Assembly (NCBI GenBank): GCA_036583965.1
Contig: JAZBQD010000030.1
Span: 113,454,254 to 113,518,253, forward strand
Direction of reading: 5' to 3'
DNA: 64,000 nucleotides
Source of the DNA: Prunella strophiata
Lineage: Eukaryota; Chordata; Aves; Passeriformes; Prunellidae
Shown here: positions 13,401 to 25,400 of the stretch, piece by piece
How the letters are laid out: each line of letters opens with the position of its first letter
How positions within the stretch are numbered: the first letter of the stretch is position 1
Position numbers and translations under genes: made by a program
Notes under the pieces: generated by a model
What the model was told of the DNA's origin: nothing
Seen by the model: only the letters and a program-made list of their open reading frames with translations
Database searches by the model: none

Positions 13401-16400
13401 AAGGAAGGAGAAAATCCAAGCTGGCCTTGGAAACTTCCAGGGATCAGCAGCCAAAGCTGCTCTGGGAATTCCAGCCCAGCCCCTCTCCACCCTCCCAGGG
13501 AAGGATTTATTCCCAAAATATCATTTGAGTACTTTTTGATCATAATATATTCTAATTATATAAGGGCAGACAAGGAGGAAGGAGAGATTTATATATTAAT
13601 TAATTATCTAATTAATTTAATTCCTAATAATTAACAAGGGCCGCGGACGCGAAGAGGGCCGAGACGCAGAACCAAAGGAGGAAGACGAAGAACCAAACGG
13701 AGAGGGGGAGCGACAGGGAGCGAGACAAGGGGACAAAAAAAAAAAGAGGACAAGAGTGGAGACGCAACAATATAAAAACAAAGGCGATAGAAAGAGAATA
13801 CGAGAAGAGAAGAGAAGAGAAGAGAAGAGAAGGAGAAGAGAAGAGAAGAGAAGAGAAGGAGAAGAGAAGAGAAGAGAAGGAGAAGAGAAGAGAAGAGAAG
13901 AGAAGAGAAGAGAAGAGAAGAGAAGAGAAGAGAAGAGAAGAGAAGAGAAGAGAAGAGAAGAGAAGAGAAGAGAAGAGAAGAGAAGAGAAGAGAAGAGAAG
14001 AGAAGGAGAAGAGAAGAGAAGAGAAGGAGAAGAGAAGAGAAGAGAAGAGAGAGAAGAGAAGAGAAGAGAAGAGAGAGAAGAGAAGAGAAGAGAAGAGAAG
14101 AGAAGAGAAGAGAAGAGAAGAGAAGAGAAGAGAAGAGAAGAGAGAGAAGAGAAGAGAGAGAAGAGAAGAGAAGAGAAGAGAAGAGAAGAGAGAGAAGAGA
14201 AGAGAAGAGAAGAGAAGAGAAGAGAAGAGAAGAGAAGAGAAGAGAAGAGAAGAGAAGAGAGAGAAGAGAAGAGAGAGAAGAGAAGAGAAGAGAAGAGAAG
14301 AGAAGAGAAGAGAAGAGAAGAGAAGAGAAGAGAAGAGAAGAGAAGAGAAGAGAAGAGAAGAGAGAGAAGAGAAGAGAAGAGAAGAGAAGAGAAGAGAAGA
14401 GAAGAGAAGAGAAGAGAAGAGAAGAGAAGAGAAGAGAAGAGAAGAGAAGAGAAGAGAAGAGAAGAGAAGAGAAGAGAAGAGAAGAGAAGAGAAGAGAAGA
14501 GAAGAGAAGAGAAGAGAAGAGAAGAGAAGAGAAGAGAAGAGAAGAGAAGAGAAGAGAAGAGAAGAGAAGAGAAGAGAAGAGAAGAGAAGAGAAGAGAAGA
14601 GAAGAGAAGAGAAGAGAAGAGAAGAGAAGAGAAGAGAAGAGAAGAGAGAGAAGAGAAGAGAAGAGAAGAGAAGAGAAGAGAAGAGAAGAGAAGAGAAGAG
14701 AAGAGAAGAGAAGAGAAGAGAAGAGAAGAGAAGAGAAGAGAAGAGAAGAGAAGAGAAGAGAAGAGAAGAGAAGAGAAGAGAAGAGAAGAGAAGAGAAGAG
14801 AAGAGAAGAGAAGAGAAGAGAAGAGAAGAGAAGAGAAGAGAAGAGAAGAGAAGAGAAGAGAAGAGAAGAGAAGAGAAGAGAAGAGAAGAGAAGAGAAGAG
14901 AAGAGAAGAGAAGAGAAGAGAAGAGAAGAGAAGAGAAGAGAAGAGAAGAGAAGAGAAGAGAAGAGAAGAGAAGAGAAGAGAAGAGAAGAGAAGAGAAGAG
15001 AAGAGAAGAGAAGAGAAGAGAAGAGAAGAGAAGAGAAGAGAGAGAAGAGAAGAGAAGAGAAGAGAAGAGAAGAGAAGAGAAGAGAGAGAAGAGAAGAGAA
15101 GAGAGAGAAGAGAAGAGAAGAGAAGAGAAGAGAAGAAGATGTATATCCATATTATTTATTTATATCATTATATTTAGGTATTTTAGATAATATAATTGTA
15201 TTTATTTAATTTTTTGATATTTATATTTTATATTTATATTTTAATAATTGAAAATGTGAATCTGATAAAATTTGTTTTACAAATATATTTGTAAAAAATT
15301 ATTTTTATAGAACCAGGATTTTCAATTTTTGGTGTTTAAAGAATGTTTTAGGAAGGAATTTAGTTTAAACACTTTATTTATTAGAGGGATTTATAATGAA
15401 TTGTGAAAGATGTGGAGGAATGGTTTTTGGTGTTGGTTAAGAATTTATTGGTACACTGATTAAATATTGATTTATTGGTATTAAGTATTGGTAATTAATA
15501 CCAGTATTGGTATTGGTTAAGTATTTATTGGTAAATTGATTAAATATTGATTTATTGGTATTAAGTATTGGTAATTAATACCAGTATTGGCATTAAGTTT
15601 TTGGTATTGGTTAAGTATTTATTGGTAAATTGATTGAAAATGGTTTTTTGGAGTTTGAATGAGTTAAGTATGTGGTATTTAAGTTTGATTAAGTATTGAT
15701 TAAGGTTATTTAAAGATTGGGTTTTGGTTGATTAATAGGTGAAACTGTATTGTTGAGGGTAAATAAAATGAAAATATATGGATATGATATTAGATATAAT
15801 TTTATCTTTATAGCTTTTGTTTGTGAAATAAGAGGTGTTTGTTTTTAGTTGTAGTTTTTGTGTAGTTTATGTTTGTGTGCTTACTTTTTTGTTTTTAGAG
15901 TTGTTAATGTCTTTTTGTGTTTGATATGGTTTTATGTTCTTTGTTGGAATTTATTTGGCTTTTGAACTTGTGGAGATACAAGTATACTTTTTGCTTTAGG
16001 TTACTAGTGAAAATGGATTTTTAATTTGTTTTGGTTTTGGGTTTTTGATTAGGATTAAAGGATTTTTTTAATTTTTTGTTTGTGTGCTATTAGAAAAATG
16101 TTTAATGCTTGGTGGATTTGGCTTTGTAAAAAGCTGTTTAAAAATGTAGAACACAGAATACCTCTTCCCCCTTGATTTGTGCTGGTTTCTTCACCACCTC
16201 TTTGACCAGACACAATATGGTGTCAATTTTCAGGGTGTTCAGGGCACAAATTAAGTCCACCAGGATGAGCTGGGATGAACTGGCCACTGGGAGAATCTGA
16301 CAAGAGAAAACCAAAACAAAAGGCACAGCCCTCAAAATGAAATGGGAATTACAGGGGATAATCAAACACAGCCCTTGCCATTTAAAGATCTCCCAACACC

Positions 16401-19400
16401 TGATGAAATATGTGAATATATGAATATGAAAACAACTGGATTCTGCCCCAATGAAAGCAGGAAAGGAAAAGGTTCTCCCCAGAATAAATAATGAGTTCCA
16501 AGAACACAGCTCTCATTTGCTCTGGAATTTGAGCTGATTCATGAGCTTTAAAATATAATTGGCCAATTGCAATCCAGTTTTGAATAAAAAATGGCTTTTA
16601 CTCTCAGATTTAAACCCACAATGTGGGTTTTATTTGATTATTTATTGAGGTTTAATTTTAGTCCTGATGCTTTTTCTAACTAAGAAGATTTCAGATTTTT
16701 CTATCCTATTTAAAAAACCCTAAAGATTCTACAGAGTTGAGAACTGACCACATAAATGAAACATTTGCCTTTATATATCTGAAATAAAAGGATGATTTTT
16801 TTAGCTTCACCTTGGTTTTACTGTGACTCCTGTGAGGTTTTTTGCTGTTCCACACTGCTGCAGTTGCTGCCATCAGCTGGATTCCAAGGTGTGCTGTCAA
16901 GGGATTCAGGAAGTCCAATATTTTTGTTCTTAGTGTCTGTAAAGGGGGGAAAATAATTATCAATGTAAGGCAAAGACCAGCTCCTGGTTTATAAAATATT
17001 ATTTCTTTTCCCAGGATATACAGAAAATATGGTATGTTTAATTCCCAGGGAAATGAGGAGCTTCAATGAAACCAAATCCCATACCAGTAAAAATAAGAGA
17101 ACAATGTAAAAATAAAAGAACAATGAAAGAACTCAGTGTAAAATACTCTGGGGAGGATGAGGAGATAAAAAAAATCAGCATTTTAAAAAAGCTCCTACTT
17201 TGGTTGCTTTAAAGTAGACTGAGGAGGAGCCTTTAGTTGTCCCAAAGAAGTCAGTTGGTCTTTTTTGGGAGTCTTCCCTCTTGATGACACTCCAGAGGAG
17301 GCTCATGGTGTTCATAATTCGGGGCAGCTCCTCCAGGATGGCATTCCTGGCATTCCTCAGGTTGGCAGGTTCAGCTGAACAGGATGACTAGGAAAAAAAA
17401 CCAAAAAAAACAACAAAATATCAATGTTAAAATAATTTCTTATGCACAAGAGCCTAAAAATTGGAGGGAACACATCAAAATATTGTAAACCCAAAAGAAA
17501 ATAAACCAGTTTGTAAAGGACAGAGGACTGATATTTGCATCACCAAGATCTTAATGAAAAATGACTTGAAATTCACTTTGCAGGCTTCAAATACAGAGAA
17601 ACTAAGCTCAGTCCTTTCACTTTGAGTCAGTTCAGTTCTTTGGGTGTGCTCTGAGGCCTCTCTAAGGTTATTTTCTTGTACAATTCCCTGTTTGTATTCA
17701 CCTGGAAGGAAAGGGGGTGTGACTGCTGTCAGGGGATTCCCAGGTACCTTTTTTGTTGGATGGGGATGATCCAGAAGGCAGAAGTGCCCGATGGTTGTCA
17801 GCCCTTCCAGAAGGGTGAGGGGGTAATCAGGAGTCACATTTTCTCTTTTAGAAGTGAAGCTTTGGAAGAGGGAAAAAAATCAAATATGTTAATCATCCAA
17901 GTGGTATTTCCTTGATTAAAAATTCCTGTTACTACTCCATAGCTAAAATTGGAGGCAATATTAGGAATACCAGGTCAGGAATATCAAAATGAAGGGATCC
18001 ATAAAACTGGGAGCTTTTATACTTGGATGGAAGGCAGAGGGAGCCAGGAAATATCAGAGCTGCTGCTCCTCTCTCCTCTCTTCCTCCAGCTGCTGCACCA
18101 ATCCTGTCTCCAGCTCAGTCCAGGTGTAGGAGGAACTAAGGATCAAACTCTGGGAGCCATAGTGCTGAGCCAGAGAGTTCCCATACACTCCCAGCTCTGT
18201 GGAAAGGGGAATTTTCAGGATAACAAATCCCCCCACTGGTGGCTCTTACCTGGCAGATGTTTTGGCAGAAGTCTTCACAGCTTCATTTTCATACTGCTTG
18301 ACAAGCTCATCCAGGTTTTTACAGATCTGCACCACAAATGGGGCCACGGTCCAGCCTAAGGACTTCCCAAAGTAGGGCAGGGAGCTGGTGACCAAGCCCA
18401 CCCACGTGGGATGCATCCCATGGCCATACTCAGGCTGGAGCCCCCTCACCACAGCAGAGACAAACAAGCCCTGGGAGGTGATGGGGTGTGGGTACACGTA
18501 CTGCATGGCCCCAATGGCCTGCTGGAAGTTCAGAGCCTGCTGCCACTCCTTGGACAGGTCTGGCTGGTTCTCCTGCTCCTCAGGCCTCTGGCCAAGGTGG
18601 TGCTCCAAGACAATCAACACCTGCAGCAGCTTCAGCAGCTCAATCTGGAGCGGGTGCTCGCTCCAGATCTGATCATGGCCAAAATTGATCAGGCTCTCCT
18701 CGAAGAGCTCCTGCTCCTGCTGGGTGCTGGCCCCGGCCAGGAGCAGCCGGTAGCGCTTGCGGCTGACGTACATGGAGGCCGAGAGCGAGAGCAGCACCAG
18801 CTCCTGCACCCGGCACCGGCCCAGCAGCTCGCGGATCAGCGCCGCGCTCCGCGGCTCGGCCGCCTTGGCCGTGCTGGCCAGCTGGGCCATCATCCTGATG
18901 AGCACCTCCACGCTCTTCACCTGCACGTCCCTGTTGCCCAGCAGGTCCCTGTGGCTGAGCTGCAGGCAGCAGGGGTAGTAGGAGCGCAGGAAGCTCAGGC
19001 ACAGCGAGGTGAGCAGCTCGATCAGCAGCGAGTGGGGACACGCCGCGGGCGACTGAGGCTGCAGCTTCCCATAAAAGCTCTGCCCTACCAGAGCCTCCTG
19101 GTGGCGAGCCAAGAGGTTGTAGATGAGGTTCAGGTGTGCTGTGGAGCTGGTGTCCATGCTGGTGGTGGCCACGGCCTCGATGAATTCCTTGGGGTTGGTT
19201 TTGAGCACGGCCTCCAGCACGGAGAAGGCGTAGAGCACCCGCCGGGAGTCGTAGGGCTGCAAGTACAGCAGCATGTGCTTGAACAGGGCCTGTGCCAGCT
19301 CCTGCTTCTCCTTCTGCTGCCTCAGCAGCCTGCTGTGGGCCATCTCCTGCAGCTCCAGCTCCATCTCCTCGTCACTGGACAGGGACTCCGAGGCCTGAGT

Positions 19401-22400
19401 CCTCTCGGAGTCGGCCCTGACGAGGTTGAGCCCCGCGCTGGATCTGGAGCTCTCGGAGGCACTGAGGGAATTCCCGTGGCTTGGAGCCTCTCTGCCATCA
19501 GCTGCAGCCTCCTTGTCCTCGCTGCTCACCTCCTGCAGCTCCAGGGAAGGGGACAAGGAGGAGCTGTTGTCACTGTCCTGGCCTGTGCTGGTGTCTGCAG
19601 ACTCCGTGTGCTCGCTGTTGTCCTGGTCGCCCTCCGTGTCCTGGGAAGAGCCATCATTCTCAGGCTGCTCAGCTTTTAGCTCTGCTTTCTCTGGATCATT
19701 TTCCACTTCTGCCCAAATTGCTTCCCTGTCCACAGTAGTGAACTGGCTCAAGGGAAGGTTTTCCTCAGAATTGCTCTCAGAGATGCCAGACTCTTTCAGA
19801 GGGGCCTTTTTCTTGCAAAGCCAATCACGAACATAGTCTGAAAAAAAAAGATTTTTTAAATTTAATTTCTATTTCGCACATAGAATCATATCACAGTCTG
19901 GCTTGGAAGGGACCTTTAAGGGTCATTTAGTCAACACATCATGCTTTATATTCAATAAATAATTTTTTAATAAGTTTATAAAGCTACTTTGCTCCAGTCC
20001 AGTATTAATTGTAATGAGTGGGGCTGAAAAAATGGACAAGAATTATACTTAGGGCAAGAATTATTCCTATTTTAAAGTGGTTAAAGAGCAGTGCTAACCT
20101 ACTGCAAAAAGAACAGGATCAAAACATAAAGCACTTTTAGGCTGAGACTTCCTAAGAATGACAATTGTCTTTTTTTATGCTTCCTAAACATTAAGTATTT
20201 GTGGAGATCAGGAGGGCAATGAGAAGGATGGCAACAGAGGGATTGATTAATTAATTAATTAAAGAGCTAATGTTTTCCTTGATTAAATGCTGTAGAACAA
20301 GGAAGGAATAGATTAGCTCTGTGTTTCTATAGCAGCCCTGTGGAAGCTTTAGTTGTGTGACATTTATTTGTCAACTGACACCAAAAAATGATGCTGAAAG
20401 CAGAGCCTGGTAACAGGCATGGGACAGGGGACAGGAACTTCCTGGATATAAAACTTCCAGAAGCTTCTTCACTTCCTGCTCTGCTCCAGTAAAAAAAAAA
20501 AAAAAAAACTTGGATATTTGGGCCAAATCACAGAGTTGTTAAAGCTGGAAAAGACCTCCAAGGTCAGAGTCCAACCATCACCCAGCACCACACCCATGTT
20601 CACCTCTAAGCCTGTCCCCAAGTGCCACATCCCCACAGTTTCCAACACTTCCAGGGAAGGTGACCCCATCACTGCCTTGGGCAGCCCCTTCCAATGCTTT
20701 AAAACCCTTTCCAAGAAGAAATTTTTCCTAATATCCAGACTCAGCCTCCCCTGGTGCCATTTGAGGCCATTTCCTCTCCTCCCTTCCCTTGGGACACAGC
20801 AGCAGAGCCCGACCCCCCCGGCTGTGCCCTCCTGGCAGGGACTTGTGCAGAGCCACAAGGGCCCCCTGAGCCTCCTTTGCTCCAGGCTCAGCCCCTGCCC
20901 AGCTCCTCAGGGATTCTCCATTCCCTTCCAGCTCCCTCAGGATTCTCCATTCCTTCCCAGCTCCTCAGGATTCTCCATTCCTTCCCAGCTCCTCAGGATT
21001 CTCCATTCCCTTCCCAGCTCCCTCAGGGATTCTCCATTCCCTTCCCAGCTCCCTCAGGATTCTCCATTCCCTCCCAGCTCCCTCAGGAATTCTCCATTCC
21101 TTCCCAGCTCCCTCAGGGATTCTCCATTCCCTTCCCAGCTCCTCAGGGATTCTCCTTCCCTTCCCAGCTCCCTCAGGATTCTCCATTCCCTTCCAGCTCC
21201 CTCAGGAATTCTCCATTCCCTTCCCAGCTCCCTCAGGGATTCTCCATTCCTTCCCAGCTCCCTCAGGGATTCTCCATTCCCTTCCCAGCTCCTCAGGGAT
21301 TCTCCATTCCTTCCCAGCTCCCTCAGGAATTCTCCATTCCCTTCCCAGCTCCCTCAGGAATTCTCCATTCCCTTCCCAGCTCCCTCAGGGATTCTCCATT
21401 CCCTTCCCAGGTCCTCAGGAATTCTCCATTCCCTTCCCAGCTCCCTCAGGGATTCTCCATTCCCTTCCCAGCTCTGTTCCCTGCCCTGGACACGCTCCAG
21501 CCCCTCCAGGGCTCTCCTGCAGGACCAGAACTGGACACAGCCCTGGAGGGACCTCAGCACAGAGGGACAATCCCTGCCCTGCTCCTGCTGCACACACAAT
21601 TCCTCACCCAGCCCAGCTGCCAGTGGCCTCTTGCCCACCTGGGCACCCCTGGGCTGTGTCCAGCCCCTGTCTCCAGCACCCCCAGGGCTTTTTCCCCCTT
21701 TCCAGCCCCTCTGCCCAGCCTGGAGCTCGCAGGGTTGTTGTGCCCCGAGGGCAGCAGGACTCAGGGGGCAGCAGGCGCTCATGGCACGGATGGGGCAGGG
21801 CCCGGCTGTACCTGGGGAGCTGCTGTCCCTGATGCAGGCCAGGGAGGTGCGCTGGGTGCGCGGGTGCAGCAGCAGCAGCAGCACGGGCTCCAGGATCCGC
21901 GCCACGTCGCTCAGGGACAGCGCCCGGATCAGCCAGCCCTGCGCCGCCGCGCCGATCGCCCCGTCCGGGCACGTCAGGCTGTCCAGCACCACGAACAGCG
22001 ACCTGCGGACACACCGCCCGTGCCTCAGCGCTTCTGGCTTTTCAATCCTGCACTGCATGACTCTAAACTCCTTATAAAGTGTTCATGCCTTAAGATTTAG
22101 CTTTTATGTTTTCCAGATTCTGTACTGCATTGCTGTGTGACTCTGAACTTCATATGAAGTATTACCAAGTTCTCCTCACAGTAAAACAATCCTTTTCTAG
22201 GCCCAAAAAGCACAAACAACAGTGAATTGAGGAGAGCAATCTGGGAGGATGGGACTTCATAACCTGCAGCTGTAATTGGACAATTAACCCCAAGATGGAA
22301 ATGGACCAAAATTTATAAAAGTGTGAAAATTCGTGAATAGTGACCTGCGGACAAACTGGCCATGCCTCAGCACTTCAGGCTTTTAAATCCTGCACTGCAT

Positions 22401-25400
22401 GACTCTAAACTCCTTATAAAGTGTTCATGCCTTAAGATTTAGCTTTTATGTTTTCCACATTCTGTACTGCATTGGTGTGTGACTCTGAACTTCATATGAA
22501 GTGTCAGCAAGTTCTCCTCACAGTTCAGTCACACAAAACAACCCTTTTCCAGGCCCAAAAAGCACAAACAACAGTGAATTGAGGAGAGCAGTCTGGGAGG
22601 ATGGGACTTCATAACCTGCAGCTCTAATTGGACAATTAACCCCAAGATGGAAATGGACCAAAACCTATAAAAGTGTGAAAACTTGTGACTCTGAGTCCAT
22701 CTTGGGTAGAGCCTCAGCTGGGCTCTTGTGCTGCCCAAGGTGAATCCTTTAAAGGCCCTTTTTAATCAATCCCTGCTTTATTCCTTTAGCACTGCCTGGC
22801 CTCTGTTCCAGGCAGCCTCTCAAGGCATCACTGTCTTCACATTTTGGTCAGACAACACAATCCCTCTAGGCCTGAAATCCAAGGGTACCCTACAGCCTCA
22901 GGCCCTGAAAAGTACAAACAAAATATATTTACCCCCAAACTGGGGGCTAATGACTTCATTACCTGAAACTGTAATTGGAGACTTAACCCCTGATATGTAA
23001 ATGGACCAAAGTTATAATTGTGTGAAAACTGGTGACCATTCTCCAGGTTGGGTGAGGCCTCTGGGAGGCTTCTGACTGCCCAAGGTGCATCTGTGGAGGC
23101 CTTTAATAAATACCTGCTCTTATTCTCTTAATCTTGTCTAGCCTCTGCTCTAGGGAGCCACTGCAAGGCATTACCAGCACCAAGGACAGCTGAAATCCCT
23201 AAAAAAAGTTAAATCAAGCCATAAAATCCTTGAGCATGCTCAATGGCTCAGGTCTGCTCCCAACAGCTTTGGCCAAGCAGCTTTTCCTGGACTGAGTTCA
23301 GGAATTGCACAAACAAGGTCACACAAATCCTCCCACTTTTTAAGTTCTTTCCCATATTTATTTGTTTTTATCTTATTTTATCCTGTAGGAACTAAAACTA
23401 AACTAAGATTTTTATTTTTACAAGGAGCTGGTGTTATTTTCTTTGGAAGGCAAATTTAATTCACTCCAAGATTAAAAAAAAAATATCTGCTCTCCAGAAA
23501 AGCTACTCCTCCTTTATGAAGCTCTTTCTATTTTTACAGCAACTTCCTTCACCCAAAAAAACACAGCATGCACAGTGCCCTGCAAAGATAAACTCCAAGG
23601 AAGTGGAAAATGTTCTTTTTGTTCATTTTTTTACTCTCCCTACAGAGAACTCCTCCTCACCTCAGAGAAGAGAATAAAGCACAATTTAATTAAATATAAA
23701 AAATGCAAATGGAAGAGGAAGTACCTATCAAAGGAGCGATTGTGGGAAGTCACTCTGCTGCCTTGGATCTCTCTGGTCAGGTGCCACATGACAGAGAATC
23801 TGAACAGAGCTTCCAGCCTTGTCCCCTTGGAAAAAAAGGGAGATTTAGGGAGGTTTCCAAGTTGGATGAAAATGGGAATACATTGGTGTCCAGCCAGTGG
23901 TTGTCAGTGGAAAGCTTTAAAAAGGTTTGCAAATTTTTATGTTGCAAAATCGCAAGGACAGGAAAACAATAGCAAAGTTTTATTGTGCAAAATGTAGTTA
24001 AAGAACTTAAAATGTGAGAGGACCTTAACACTTAAAAAAACTTAAAATGTGTTTAAGAACTCTGCTGTCATTATATCAGGGAAGGAAAATAATTAATAAC
24101 AGGCTCACTTAAAATACAGCTTATTGTGAGACCAAATACTATAAAAAATAAAGTGATTTTACAGATTTTGCTGGAGCTGGAAAATCCTGACAAAAACTAC
24201 AGGATTTGTGCTTGAACTAAAAACTCCAGCTAATATCTAGTGCTAGATTTTGTATCCAGGGATTAAGTCCAGCACTAATCCCATGCTGAACAAATCCCAG
24301 GGAATTGTAAAAGCATGGACAGAGCCTCTCAGACTCTTGGAAAACACAGCAACCACAGCAGTGAAGACATGGGGAAGGGAACAGCAGGAAATTTGGGAAG
24401 CACTGGAACAATTCCACAGTGCTGGAGGGGCTTCAGTGCAAGCAGGACCTACTTTGTCCCTGTCCAGAAGGGCCTGGCAGATGATGTCCTCACAGATATT
24501 TGCTGAGGGAGCCAGGCAGTGAAGTCTGTAGAACAATTCCACACAGGCAATGTGGTGCTCCCGAGTCTCCTTGTTCAGCTGATTCCACAGCACACAGGCA
24601 ACTCTCTAGGGAAAAAGAGCAAACAACTAAAGATAAATATATTAATAATAAGAGTTACTTCTTTCCTGGCTTCCTGTTACCAGAAGGCATTCCCAGAATC
24701 CCAGGATTCTATGAATTAAAGGTCAGTGTAGCTGGGCAGTTAAAAAAGGAAAAGAAAATGGACACCTGGTAGAAATCTGTTTTCTCTGAGATCATCTTCA
24801 GGACTGCAGGAGCAATGGGAGGAAGGGTGACCATCTGCAGCTTGCCAAGGAAAGGGTTGTGGCCAGACACTTTGTACCTCTTCATCCTGTCCTCAATCAC
24901 CAGTGCCAGGGACTGGGAGTGGTTGATGACCTCCAGGAGGGTGAAGATGGACACGTTCTGCACGTAGCAGTCGTTGACACAGCAGCAGATTGTCATCAGG
25001 GACTTCAGCCACAGAGGGAAGCTGGGATCACCTCCTGCTCACAAGGGAAGGGACAGAAAGGGTTGGAAACTCTTGGAATCCTGGCTGCTGAGAATTTCAG
25101 CCTTTCTGTGCTGCCAGGCACTGCCCCCCAAGAGAACACTGCACTGACCTGAGGCCCTGGAGAAGGCTTCCAAAATTCAATAATAAAACTGAGATTATAG
25201 GTGTGTGGTCTAAATAGAAGTGTGTAATGTCACATGGTGCAAAACTCGGAGTTTAAGGGTTTAGAATACAGGAATAGATAGAAAGCAAGGTGGAGGTTTT
25301 AGGGTGGAGGCTGCTCCTTCTCCTCCTCCTTCTTCTCCATGGGTTTGGGTGGTTTTGTGTCATTGGATAAAAAAGTCCCGATTGCAGGATGGGTGGTTGG

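Noticed and set aside
13624..15177. Open frames of 508 codons (minus) and 473 codons (plus)
   Set aside because: They translate the (GAGAA)n array into repeating Leu-Phe-Ser-Ser-Leu and Arg-Glu-Glu-Lys-Arg; any stop-free simple repeat does this.
18411..19679. 422-codon plus-strand frame
   Set aside because: Exact antisense of DOP1B exon 19; the minus strand has the conserved protein, splice sites and phase.
20518..22100. Plus-strand frames of 519 and 448 codons
   Set aside because: They run through a CR1-embedded minisatellite and antisense to DOP1B exon 18.
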